Positions 1-5,556 of a DNA stretch of 5,556 nt are shown piece after piece. This stretch comes from Planktotalea sp. GTDB taxonomy: Bacteria > Pseudomonadota > Alphaproteobacteria > Rhodobacterales > Rhodobacteraceae. Position numbers and translations under genes: made by a program. Position 1 is the stretch's first letter. Each line of letters starts with the position of its first letter. Under the pieces are notes generated by a model. That model was given only the letters and a program-made list of their open reading frames with translations, was not told the origin of the DNA and did not search any database. The stretch spans positions 1 through 5,556 of the forward strand of contig JAHEGL010000098.1 of assembly GCA_024645145.1 (NCBI GenBank), given 5' to 3'.

Positions 1-1177
1 TGTTGCCAGTGGCGATCACATCTGGGTTTTTCGCCATTAATGTCGTGACTTTACGCTCTTTGAGCTGTGCTGAAATCTCTGGCTGCATCAGGTTGTAAGT
101 GCCTGCCGATCCGCAGCACAGATGACTGTCTTTTGGTTCAACCACGCTGAAGCCCGCGTTCTTCAGTAGGTCCTTCGGGGCTGTCTTGATCTGTTGGCCA
201 TGCTGGAGCGAGCAAGCAGCATGATAAGCAACAGCCATCTCAGGCGCGCCGCCTTTTGGCAGTTCCAGATCCTTAAGGACTTCGCTGACGTCCTTGGCAA
301 TCGCGGCCACGCGTTTTGCATCTTCTTCTAAAGGATCGCCTTCGAACATGTGGCCATAGTCCTTCACAGTTGTGCCGCAGCCGGAGGTGTTGATGACAAT
401 CGCATCTAGGCCATCTTTGTCCATTTCGCGCGTCCAAGCTTTGATGTTTGCCGCCGCCGCCGCGTGGCTTTCGCTGACCTTGCCCATGTGATGGGTGAGC
501 GCACCACAACACCCTTGCCCTTGCGCGACAACGACTTCGCAGCCAAAGCGCGTGAGTAATCGAATGGTTGCATCGTTGATGTCGGTATCCAGCGCGCGCT
601 GTGCGCAGCCTGTCATCAAAGCCACGCGTTTCTTTCGCGGCGCATTTGGTGCAAAGCTTTGCGGATCATCGTTGCGGCTGACAGGAGGCACCTGTTTTGG
701 CACCATAGAAATCATTGCGCGCAAACGTTTGTCAGGGATCAGTTGAGAAAAGGGGCGCGCCATTTTCGCACCCAGCAAAGCGACACGAAAACGTGTTGGA
801 TACGGCAGAATGCGCGCAAGCACCCAGCGCAATGCGCGTTCGCTCAAGGGGCGTGTGTAGTGCTCTTCGATATAATTGCGGGCATGATCAACGAGATGCA
901 TGTAATTCACACTTGACGGGCATGTGCTCATACAAGCGAGGCACCCGAGGCAACGATCAATGTGACCGACAGTTTTTGCATCTGGAACGCGTCCCGTCTC
1001 AAGCATGTCCTTGATGAGGTAAATGCGCCCTCGTGGACTGTCGAGCTCATCGCCAAGTACTTGATATGTAGGGCAAGTTGCTGTGCAAAACCCACAATGC
1101 ACGCAAGAGCGCAGGATCGCGTTAGAGCGTTGAATTGCGGGTTCTTGCATCTGCAAGTCGGTGAATTCGGTCTTCAT
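1..1177 (-). CDS. glcF: Glycolate oxidase iron-sulfur subunit GlcF (3' end cut off by window edge)
   Basis: This is the electron-transfer subunit of glycolate oxidase, which takes electrons from the GlcD/GlcE flavoproteins and passes them towards the respiratory chain at the cytoplasmic membrane. The visible 392 residues begin MKTEFTDLQM and read without a stop to the window edge. Two ferredoxin-type [4Fe-4S] motifs are complete: C25-x2-C28-x2-C31-x3-C35-P and C76-x2-C79-x2-C82-x3-C86-P. Two cysteine-rich CCG domains follow: the first with C191, QGCCGAL at 221-227 and SGCG at 265-268, the second with C322 and HLCCGSAGTYN at 352-362. E. coli GlcF is about 407 residues and alphaproteobacterial versions are a little longer, so only a short C-terminal piece should be missing. 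The ATG at 1177-1175 overlaps the glcE stop (ATGA), and a G-rich ribosome-binding site lies 6 nt upstream. No frameshift or missing ligand was seen. The family also contains the iron-sulfur subunits of other lactate/glycolate oxidases, but the D-E-F gene order supports GlcF. Confidence 0.95.
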   Translation of the reverse strand, partial: MKTEFTDLQMQEPAIQRSNAILRSCVHCGFCTATCPTYQVLGDELDSPRGRIYLIKDMLETGRVPDAKTVGHIDRCLGCLACMSTCPSSVNYMHLVDHARNYIEEHYTRPLSERALRWVLARILPYPTRFRVALLGAKMARPFSQLIPDKRLRAMISMVPKQVPPVSRNDDPQSFAPNAPRKKRVALMTGCAQRALDTDINDATIRLLTRFGCEVVVAQGQGCCGALTHHMGKVSESHAAAAANIKAWTREMDKDGLDAIVINTSGCGTTVKDYGHMFEGDPLEEDAKRVAAIAKDVSEVLKDLELPKGGAPEMAVAYHAACSLQHGQQIKTAPKDLLKNAGFSVVEPKDSHLCCGSAGTYNLMQPEISAQLKERKVTTLMAKNPDVIATGN

Positions 1178-2289
1178 GAGAGGCCCCCCATCAAGCCGGG
1201 ATTAAGCAAACCTTTTGGATCAAAACGCGCACGCAAATCGGTGCTGATTTTGGCAATTGGTGTGGGTTCGGGATGAAAACGCGCAAGGGTTTGCATCGTA
1301 TCTGAACTGGCGCGCATGAGCGTCGCATGACCCGTAACAGTCATTTTCGCACGAACATCGGTTCCTTTGGGGACCGCAAGCCAAATCAAGCCGCCGCCCC
1401 AATCAAGTTGCGCTTGGCTTGGGCTTAGCGCCTCCAAAACGCTTGGCGCATCGCTTGGCTTAACAGATATGCGCCAAAGGTTGCCCTGCACATCTTTGAA
1501 GCGGCGCGCATCGCGGATATCACGCCAAATTTCTCTACACAGGTTTTGGTCATCCAAAATGTCCACGGCCCCAAAATCTGCCAATACACTGGTGAGTTGC
1601 GCCGCGCGATAGCGCACGGAGGCTTCAAATCCTTCCAGACGCAGTAACACTATCCCGTCTGCGTCTTGTGCCGCGCCTGACACTTCAAAAGGGGAGCCGA
1701 GCGCAGTTGACATTGCAGCGACTGCACGTGCAGGGTCCAGCCCTTCAAGACGTAGGCAAAGTTGCATCTCTACGTTTGGAAGCACTTTCATCGACACTTC
1801 GCTTAACACGCCCAACGTGCCATGCGCGCCGCTCATTAGTTTAACGAGGTCATAGCCCGTGACGTTCTTCATCACGCGTCCCCCGTTCTTCACGATGCCG
1901 CCAAGACCATCCACAAAACGTACGCCAAGCATGAAATCTCGGCACGCTCCTGCGGAAATTCGGCGCGGGCCAGAGGCATTGGAAGCAGCAACGCCGCCAA
2001 GTGTGCTCTCTCCCTGCGTTCCAAGAACATCGCGCAAATCAGCAGGTTCAAACGCAAGGCGTTGGTTTTCAGCGGCAAGTGCGCTCTCGATTTCTGTGAT
2101 GTATGTGCCTGCTTGCGCGACCAAGGTCAGCGCACCGGGTTCATAAAGTGTGATCCCTGTCAGGCCGCTTGTGTCGAGCGCATTACCCGTAGCAAGACCG
2201 CTCGAACGGGTGCCGCCGCCTTCGATGTGAAAAGGCGTAGTGGCTTGGGCGATCAGCTCGGACAGCTCTTGTTCTGATGTTGGTTTCAT
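1174..2289 (-). CDS. glcE: Glycolate oxidase FAD-binding subunit GlcE
   Basis: This is the second flavoprotein-fold subunit of glycolate oxidase, needed for activity together with GlcD and GlcF. It has 371 residues, against about 350 in E. coli. A PCMH-type FAD-binding (FAD_binding_4) domain covers most of the first 180 residues: the pyrophosphate-binding loop HIEGGGTRSS at 21-30, the STLGGVAASNASGPRR segment at 95-110, and the NVTGYDLVKLMSGAHGTLG segment at 142-160. The C-terminal half is divergent and lacks the HxGDGNxH and GEHGxGxxK motifs of GlcD. It ends with FDPKGLLNPG, a tail typical of FAD-linked oxidases. This loss of the C-terminal catalytic motifs is normal for GlcE and suggests a structural or electron-transfer role, not the main active site. 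Its start codon overlaps the glcD stop by 4 bp (ATGA) and has a good AGGTGG ribosome-binding site inside the end of glcD. Its own stop overlaps the glcF start in the same way. Confidence 0.94.
   Translation of the reverse strand: MKPTSEQELSELIAQATTPFHIEGGGTRSSGLATGNALDTSGLTGITLYEPGALTLVAQAGTYITEIESALAAENQRLAFEPADLRDVLGTQGESTLGGVAASNASGPRRISAGACRDFMLGVRFVDGLGGIVKNGGRVMKNVTGYDLVKLMSGAHGTLGVLSEVSMKVLPNVEMQLCLRLEGLDPARAVAAMSTALGSPFEVSGAAQDADGIVLLRLEGFEASVRYRAAQLTSVLADFGAVDILDDQNLCREIWRDIRDARRFKDVQGNLWRISVKPSDAPSVLEALSPSQAQLDWGGGLIWLAVPKGTDVRAKMTVTGHATLMRASSDTMQTLARFHPEPTPIAKISTDLRARFDPKGLLNPGLMGGLS
1184..1189 (-). promoter_or_regulatory. Ribosome-binding site of glcF
   Basis: On the minus strand a run of six G lies 6 nt before the glcF ATG, inside the last codons of glcE. 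It is a usable but not perfect Shine-Dalgarno sequence. Together with the ATGA overlap it suggests that glcF translation is partly fed by ribosomes finishing glcE. Confidence 0.5.
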
Positions 2290-3734
2290 TCCGCGGCCAC
2301 CTGCAACGCGCGGCGACTATCGGATGCATCCAGCGGGAAAACCTTTGCTGGGTTCAGCAACCATTTTGGATCAAACACATCTTTCACCGCCATTTGCGCG
2401 TCCAGATCAGCTGGGGCATATTGCACATGCATCAGGTCACGCTTTTCGATGCCTACACCGTGCTCACCTGTCAGACATCCGCCCGCTTCAAAGCAAAGCT
2501 TCAGGATTTCTGCACCCATGGCTTCGCATAGCTCGAGATCACCCTCTTTATTCGCATCAAACAATATAAGCGGGTGCATGTTGCCGTCGCCAGCGTGAAA
2601 GACGTTACCCACATCAAGCCCGAATTCGTCGGAAAGCTCGTTAATGCGTCGAAGCACCATTGGCAAAGAAGATACAGGGATCGTGCCATCGAGGCACATG
2701 TAATCGTTGATTTGCCCCATTGCACCAAAGGCGCTTTTGCGACCCAACCAAATGCGCGAGGCTTCATCACCATCGCGTGCTTCGCGGAATTCAACAGGGT
2801 TATGGCGCTCTGCAATTTCGCGGATTAGCGTGAGTTGTGCGTCGATTTCAGGCTCGGAGCCTTCGACTTCGATAATCAGCAAGGCTTCACACAAAGGATA
2901 GCCGGCCTGCGCATAGTTTTCGACCACTTCAATGACACGGCGGTCCATGAACTCAACGGCAACGGGCAAAACACCTGCTTTGATGATGTCGGAAACACAA
3001 GCGCCCGCAACTTCGTTGGAGTCGAACCCAACGAGAACCGGACGAGCGCCTTCTGGTTTGTGCAGAATGCGCAGCGTGGCTTCGGTGACAACGCCAAGCT
3101 GTCCTTCAGAGCCACAAATGACACCAAGCAAATCAAGCCCGCTGCTGTCCAAATGTGCACCACCGAGTTCGACAATCTCGCCGTCCATCATTACCATTGT
3201 GACACCCATGAGATTGTTCGTTGTCACACCATACTTAAGGCAATGCGCACCGCCGGAATTCATCGCGATGTTGCCTGCAATCGCACAGGCGAGCTGGCTT
3301 GAGGGATCGGGTGCGTAAAAGAAGCCGTCTTCTTCAACAGCGCCAGACACGCTGAGGTTTGTGCGCCCTGTTTGTACGCGAATGACGCGGTTGGCGTAAT
3401 CGGTTTCAAGCACGTCATTCATCCGCGCGACGCCCAAGATAACGCAATCAGCAGTTGGCAAGGCACCGCCAGCAAGCGACGTGCCAGACCCGCGCGGGAC
3501 AACGGGCACATCCATCTCATGACAGATCCGCAGCACTGCACTGACTTCTTCTGTGGAGCGGGGGAGCACGGCCAAAAGCGGCGGACATTTATAAGCGGTC
3601 AGCGCATCGCACTCGTAAGCGCGTGTTTCCATTTCGTCTTCGATCACCGCGTCGGTAGGCAAGACCTGCAAAAGGCGCGAAACGAGTTCGGCTTTGCGAG
3701 AAAGTACCATTTTGCTAGGGCTTGGCATGTCCAT
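2286..3734 (-). CDS. glcD: Glycolate oxidase catalytic FAD subunit GlcD
   Basis: This flavoprotein oxidises glycolate to glyoxylate, and probably other short 2-hydroxyacids such as D-lactate, and is the first gene of the glcDEF operon. With the chosen start the product has 482 residues (E. coli about 499). An FAD_binding_4 domain covers roughly residues 45-225: VVPRGSGTSLAGGA at 78-91, PDPSSQLACAIAGN at 142-155, MNSGGAHCLKYGVTTNN at 158-174, and GSEGQLGVVTEATLRI at 208-223. The FAD-oxidase C-terminal domain follows, with HAGDGNMHP at 380-388, GEHGVGIEK at 423-431 and the closing FDPKWLLNP at 454-462. The His-rich motifs are those associated with the active site in this family. An upstream ATG at 3794 would add 20 residues, but that extension would be translated through the promoter and operator. 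The ATG at 3734 has AAGGA 7 nt upstream and gives the usual family N-terminus. A third option, the ATG at 3728, is two codons in. D-lactate dehydrogenase is the main alternative, but the three-gene context favours glycolate oxidase. Confidence 0.95.
   Translation of the reverse strand: MDMPSPSKMVLSRKAELVSRLLQVLPTDAVIEDEMETRAYECDALTAYKCPPLLAVLPRSTEEVSAVLRICHEMDVPVVPRGSGTSLAGGALPTADCVILGVARMNDVLETDYANRVIRVQTGRTNLSVSGAVEEDGFFYAPDPSSQLACAIAGNIAMNSGGAHCLKYGVTTNNLMGVTMVMMDGEIVELGGAHLDSSGLDLLGVICGSEGQLGVVTEATLRILHKPEGARPVLVGFDSNEVAGACVSDIIKAGVLPVAVEFMDRRVIEVVENYAQAGYPLCEALLIIEVEGSEPEIDAQLTLIREIAERHNPVEFREARDGDEASRIWLGRKSAFGAMGQINDYMCLDGTIPVSSLPMVLRRINELSDEFGLDVGNVFHAGDGNMHPLILFDANKEGDLELCEAMGAEILKLCFEAGGCLTGEHGVGIEKRDLMHVQYAPADLDAQMAVKDVFDPKWLLNPAKVFPLDASDSRRALQVAAE
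2297..2302 (-). promoter_or_regulatory. Ribosome-binding site of glcE
   Basis: AGGTGG on the minus strand lies 7 nt before the glcE ATG and within the last codons of glcD. It supports this ATG as the real start and, with the ATGA overlap, translational coupling to glcD. Confidence 0.65.
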
Positions 3735-3741
3735 GAGCGCA

Positions 3742-3746
3742 TCCTT
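3742..3746 (-). promoter_or_regulatory. Ribosome-binding site that fixes the glcD start
   Basis: AAGGA on the minus strand is 7 nt before the ATG at 3734-3732. The alternative upstream ATG at 3794 would make this site and the promoter-like elements part of the coding region, so the site decides in favour of the shorter 482-residue product. Confidence 0.7.
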
Positions 3747-3753
3747 TTTGGTA

Positions 3754-3774
3754 TTGGTAATAAAATATAACCAA
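3754..3774. promoter_or_regulatory. Operator-like inverted repeat, probably for a FadR-type GntR regulator
   Basis: Two 8-bp arms, TTGGTAAT (3754-3761) and ATAACCAA (3767-3774), form an inverted repeat with one mismatch around a 5-bp AT-rich centre. An extra direct copy of TTGGT lies at 3748-3752. The TTGGT/ACCAA half-site is known from operators of FadR-subfamily GntR proteins, including PdhR, LldR and GlcC, although those usually have a shorter spacing between the half-sites. The repeat covers the predicted -10 box of glcD, so a bound protein could block or adjust initiation. No regulator gene lies in the window. The identity of the protein is inference. Confidence 0.45.
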
Positions 3775-3790
3775 TTTATCGTGTTGGCAA
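3762..3790 (-). promoter_or_regulatory. Probable sigma-70-type promoter of glcDEF
   Basis: On the minus strand there is a TTGCCA (-35, 3790-3785), a spacer of exactly 17 bp, and TATTTT (-10, 3767-3762). The -10 box ends 27 bp before the glcD ATG, giving a short leader containing the ribosome-binding site. The boxes match the consensus only in part. The region is much more AT-rich than its surroundings, and no equally good pair was seen elsewhere in the gap. The plus-strand promoter for the divergent gene is less clear: TTGGTA at 3754 with TATCGT at 3777 is a weak candidate. Confidence 0.45.
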
Positions 3791-3819
3791 GCAATGATTA
3801 CTCAGCCTAAGAGAAGGGC

Positions 3820-4527
3820 ATGGATATTCTAAATCGGCTCACCCTGTTTTCATACTTTGACCACGGTGCTCTCGCGCTCATTTTTGTGCTGTGGTTGGTG
3901 ATTGGCTGGCGGATTGAACACCCCTCAAAGAAACATTCGTCTGTGTCCGTTTTGATGGCGGGGTATCGTCGCGAGTGGATGCGCCAAATGGTTACCCGAG
4001 ATCCACGGATTTACGATGCGACGATCTTAGGTAATTTACGCCAAGGCACGGCCTTTTTCGCCTCTGCAAGCATGATCTCGATAGGGGGTGTTTTAGCTTT
4101 GGTGGGCAACACAGAGCAGTTGATCGGCTTTGCGGATGATCTGACGTTGAATCAAGACCCTCGTATCGTTTGGGAACTAAAGCTGATGGTAACGCTGTTT
4201 TTCGTCACCAACGCGTTTCTCAAGTTCGTGTGGTCCAACCGTCTATTTGGCTATTGTGCGGTGCTTATGTCCTCAGTGCCAAACGAAGTGGACGATCCCC
4301 GCACACTGCCGCGTGCGATGCAGGCGGCTGAAATCAACATTACTGCTGCGCGCGGATTCAATCGGGGCCTGCGCTCTGTTTATTTCGGATTGGCGTCGGC
4401 AGCTTGGCTCGCGGGACCGCTTGCTTTGGTTGTAGCGAGTTTGGTCACCTGCCTTGTGCTATGGCGTCGTGAATTTGCGTCGCAGTCGCGTGACGTGTTG
4501 CTCTCGGGTGACGCTCACGGTGCTTAA
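3820..4527 (+). CDS. DUF599 family membrane protein
   Basis: This is an integral inner-membrane protein of 235 residues belonging, by its look, to the DUF599 family, whose function is not known. Four hydrophobic segments are visible at about 16-30, 76-97, 118-138 and 187-214. The most characteristic stretches are the loop and second helix (NLRQGTAFFASASM at 72-85), the third helix with its FLKFVWSNRLFGYCAVLM continuation (133-150), and the conserved-looking AAEINITAARGFNRGLRSVY at 169-188. The start is the only sensible ATG, because the next in-frame GTG falls inside helix 1. A purine-rich AAGAGAAGGG ends one base before it, so the ribosome-binding site is close but usable through its 5' part. 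The gene is divergent from glcD with only 85 bp between the starts, so the two may share regulation. A role with glycolate metabolism is not shown by the sequence. Confidence 0.85.
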   Translation: MDILNRLTLFSYFDHGALALIFVLWLVIGWRIEHPSKKHSSVSVLMAGYRREWMRQMVTRDPRIYDATILGNLRQGTAFFASASMISIGGVLALVGNTEQLIGFADDLTLNQDPRIVWELKLMVTLFFVTNAFLKFVWSNRLFGYCAVLMSSVPNEVDDPRTLPRAMQAAEINITAARGFNRGLRSVYFGLASAAWLAGPLALVVASLVTCLVLWRREFASQSRDVLLSGDAHGA

Positions 4528-4559
4528 CGGGCTTGTGATTGCCCGAATCGCCGTGAGCG
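4512..4559. repeat. Long imperfect stem-loop across the end of the DUF599 gene
   Basis: The outer arms CGCTCACGG (4512-4520) and CCGTGAGCG (4551-4559) are perfectly complementary over 9 bp. An inner stem CGGGC (4528-4532) / GCCCG (4541-4545) closes on the loop TTGTGATT, and a few further pairs are possible between the two stems. The structure contains the TAA stop of the DUF599 gene and ends 16 bp before the next ATG. No run of T follows on the plus strand and no clear run of A precedes it, so it is not a standard intrinsic terminator. It could slow or partly end transcription, or protect the upstream mRNA from 3' decay. Confidence 0.5.
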
Positions 4560-4575
4560 CTCTAAGTGATGTGTC

Positions 4576-4935
4576 ATGAAAATATCAACACATATCGCCG
4601 CGCTCTTGCTCTTGGCAGCGCCTGCCTTTGCAGATTCCCCCAAGGTCACCAAGGCTGTCGCACAATCGACCGGCATGGGATGGAACTTTAGCGTGACGCT
4701 GGAGCATCCCGATACAGGTTGGGACCACTACGCAGATGGTTGGGAAATTGTGGATAACACTAGTAAAGTGCTAGGTACGCGCATCCTGCATCACCCTCAC
4801 GTAGAGGAGCAGCCCTTCACACGTAGTTTGAACAACGTCATGTTGCCAGATGGTACGCGCGAAGTCTTTGTGCGGGTGAAGTGCAGTGAACATGGCTGGA
4901 AGGACAGCGGCTACAAGATTTCCTTGAGCCGTTAA
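4576..4935 (+). CDS. Small secreted (periplasmic) protein of unknown function
   Basis: The 119-residue product starts with a classic Sec signal peptide: MKISTH, a hydrophobic core at about 7-18, and cleavage expected after AFA (residue 19), leaving a mature protein of about 100 residues. It has no further membrane segment and no lipobox. The mature part is rich in His, Trp and Asp: HPDTGWDHYADGW at 44-56, LHHPHVEEQPFTRSL at 71-85, and CSEHGW at 103-108. Alternating hydrophobic residues (WNFSVTL, REVFVRVKC, YKISLS) suggest a small beta-sandwich. I recall similar hypothetical proteins in Rhodobacterales but no assigned function. Histidines and the single Cys (H44, H51, H72, H73, H75, C103, H106) could bind a metal, which is only a guess. 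The gene lies 48 bp after the DUF599 gene on the same strand and may be co-transcribed despite the intervening stem-loop. Its ribosome-binding site is poor (AAGTGA region). Its stop overlaps the stop of the convergent neighbour. Confidence 0.8.
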   Translation: MKISTHIAALLLLAAPAFADSPKVTKAVAQSTGMGWNFSVTLEHPDTGWDHYADGWEIVDNTSKVLGTRILHHPHVEEQPFTRSLNNVMLPDGTREVFVRVKCSEHGWKDSGYKISLSR

Positions 4936-5556
4936 CGCCGTCCTTCGCGCAACCAAGCCGCCAAGATCAAACCAGACGCGAGAAGAAGAACCAGCCAAGC
5001 TGGAAGCAGGGGTGTTTGACGCACGTTCAGCGTTTCATAGGCACCCCTTGGCGTGATCCCAAGCCAGCCGCGACCCGCTGCAGGACGTCCTTCACGGACT
5101 GTGCGAATGCTGGGCAGGCCATCCTCAAGACGCGCTACGCCGCCACGGGTGCCATCTATCAACGGCTCTAAGAGTTCAGCAGTTGCAATCGTCTTTTCAA
5201 ATTCACGCGGTGCTGCGGGTCCAAGGCCGATGACGGTTTCATGAATTCCGTCATTTAAGCGATAAAGCCCCATTTCCGCACCTGTGAATTGCGTCTCAAA
5301 ACGACCAGGAGCTGTTTCACTCAAGCTCAGTTCTACCGTACTGCCATCAGGTGAAGTAACAGTGACAGGTGCTGCGGTTTCGTCCAGAGTACGGCGCACG
5401 ATACGCATGTTTTGACCTGTCGCTTCGGCCAAAAGCGCGTCTTCCTCAAGCTCTGGCTCACCCATCATCCAATGCGCAAGTCGACGCAGAAGTTCGAGTT
5501 GTGGACCACCACCCTCGAACCCGCGATTCCAAAGCCACGCATGATCTGACGCGATC
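4932..5556 (-). CDS. C-terminal part of a large membrane protein, probably with a glutamine-amidotransferase-like domain (start outside window)
   Basis: An open frame enters from the right edge and runs 207 codons to a TAA at 4934-4932. An internal ATG at 5468 is not the start, because the frame upstream of it continues with protein-like sequence (SDHAWLWNRGFEGGGPQLEL at visible residues 3-22). The visible part begins with GGGPQLELLRRLAHWMM (16-31), typical of the end of the GATase1-like domain in large membrane proteins that sit with MoxR, DUF58 and DUF4159 genes in alphaproteobacteria. A beta-rich segment follows, with SPDGSTVELSLSE near 68-80 and PGRFETQF to GLYRL near 83-100. A single membrane helix near 183-202 (LLPAWLVLLLASGLILAAWL) comes next, and the protein ends in the basic tail REGRR. 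Helix plus basic tail places the C-terminus in the cytoplasm and this domain in the periplasm. The family assignment comes from memory of similar proteins; no catalytic motif falls within the window. Confidence 0.65.
   Translation of the reverse strand, partial: IASDHAWLWNRGFEGGGPQLELLRRLAHWMMGEPELEEDALLAEATGQNMRIVRRTLDETAAPVTVTSPDGSTVELSLSETAPGRFETQFTGAEMGLYRLNDGIHETVIGLGPAAPREFEKTIATAELLEPLIDGTRGGVARLEDGLPSIRTVREGRPAAGRGWLGITPRGAYETLNVRQTPLLPAWLVLLLASGLILAAWLREGRR

Noticed and set aside
450..464. Short GCC triplet run
   Set aside because: It is the reverse complement of consecutive alanine codons in GlcF (AAAAA at residues 239-243), not an independent repeat or slippage site; the frame is intact across it.
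2835..3302. 155-codon plus-strand open frame
   Set aside because: It lies wholly inside glcD on the opposite strand, has no recognisable domain or convincing start signal, and is explained as a shadow of the highly conserved glcD coding sequence. The same holds for the other open frames opposite glcD, glcE and glcF.
3735..3794. Upstream ATG at 3794 giving a 20-residue N-terminal extension of GlcD
   Set aside because: The extension would run through the AT-rich promoter and operator-like repeat, has no good ribosome-binding site, and does not resemble the GlcD family N-terminus. The ATG at 3734 has AAGGA at ideal spacing.
4512..4575. Rho-independent terminator between the DUF599 gene and the secreted-protein gene
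   Set aside because: The hairpin is present but is not followed by a T-run and is followed closely by the next start codon, so a standard terminator call is not supported.
5053..5468. Internal ATG at 5468 as start of a separate 178-residue gene
   Set aside because: The open frame continues upstream to the window edge with protein-like sequence that joins smoothly to the following residues, so the visible part is the C-terminus of a longer protein.
1..5556. Mobile element, CRISPR array, tRNA/rRNA or phage-related gene
   Set aside because: No array of spaced direct repeats, transposase or integrase motifs, or tRNA-like folds were seen; nearly all bases are accounted for by ordinary chromosomal genes.

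Overview
The window looks like a piece of chromosome from an alphaproteobacterium, most likely a Rhodobacterales/Roseobacter-type bacterium. This rests on the remembered resemblance of the encoded proteins (GlcD, GlcE, GlcF, a DUF599 membrane protein, a small secreted protein) to that group and on a moderate GC content that looks to be somewhat above 50% by eye. No database search was possible. There is no sign of mobile DNA, CRISPR, tRNA or rRNA, and coding density is very high.

Layout. Positions 1-3734 on the minus strand hold three tightly coupled genes in the order glcD (2286-3734), glcE (1174-2289), glcF (1-1177, cut by the window edge). Together they encode the three-subunit glycolate oxidase: GlcD is the catalytic FAD subunit, GlcE a second FAD-fold subunit, and GlcF an iron-sulfur electron-transfer subunit. 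Both junctions are 4-bp ATGA stop/start overlaps, so this is one polycistronic, translationally coupled operon. The complex oxidises glycolate to glyoxylate and passes electrons towards the respiratory chain.

Positions 3735-3819 form an 85-bp divergent intergenic region. It holds a plausible glcD promoter (TTGCCA, 17-bp spacer, TATTTT on the minus strand) whose -10 box lies inside an inverted repeat with TTGGT/ACCAA half-sites. That motif resembles operators of FadR-type GntR regulators such as GlcC, LldR and PdhR, so substrate-responsive control is likely but is inferred.

Positions 3820-4935 on the plus strand hold a four-helix DUF599 membrane protein and, 48 bp downstream, a 119-residue secreted protein of unknown function. 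A long imperfect stem-loop (4512-4559) spans the end of the first gene. The secreted-protein gene runs tail-to-tail into a minus-strand gene (4932-5556, start outside the window), and the two stop codons share the four bases TTAA. The minus-strand product ends in a membrane helix and looks like the C-terminus of a large membrane protein with a glutamine-amidotransferase-like domain.

Overall this is mostly an ordinary metabolic region. The points worth a second look are the operator-like repeat, the DUF599 gene sharing the glycolate oxidase control region, the uncharacterised His/Trp-rich secreted protein, and the overlapping stop codons.
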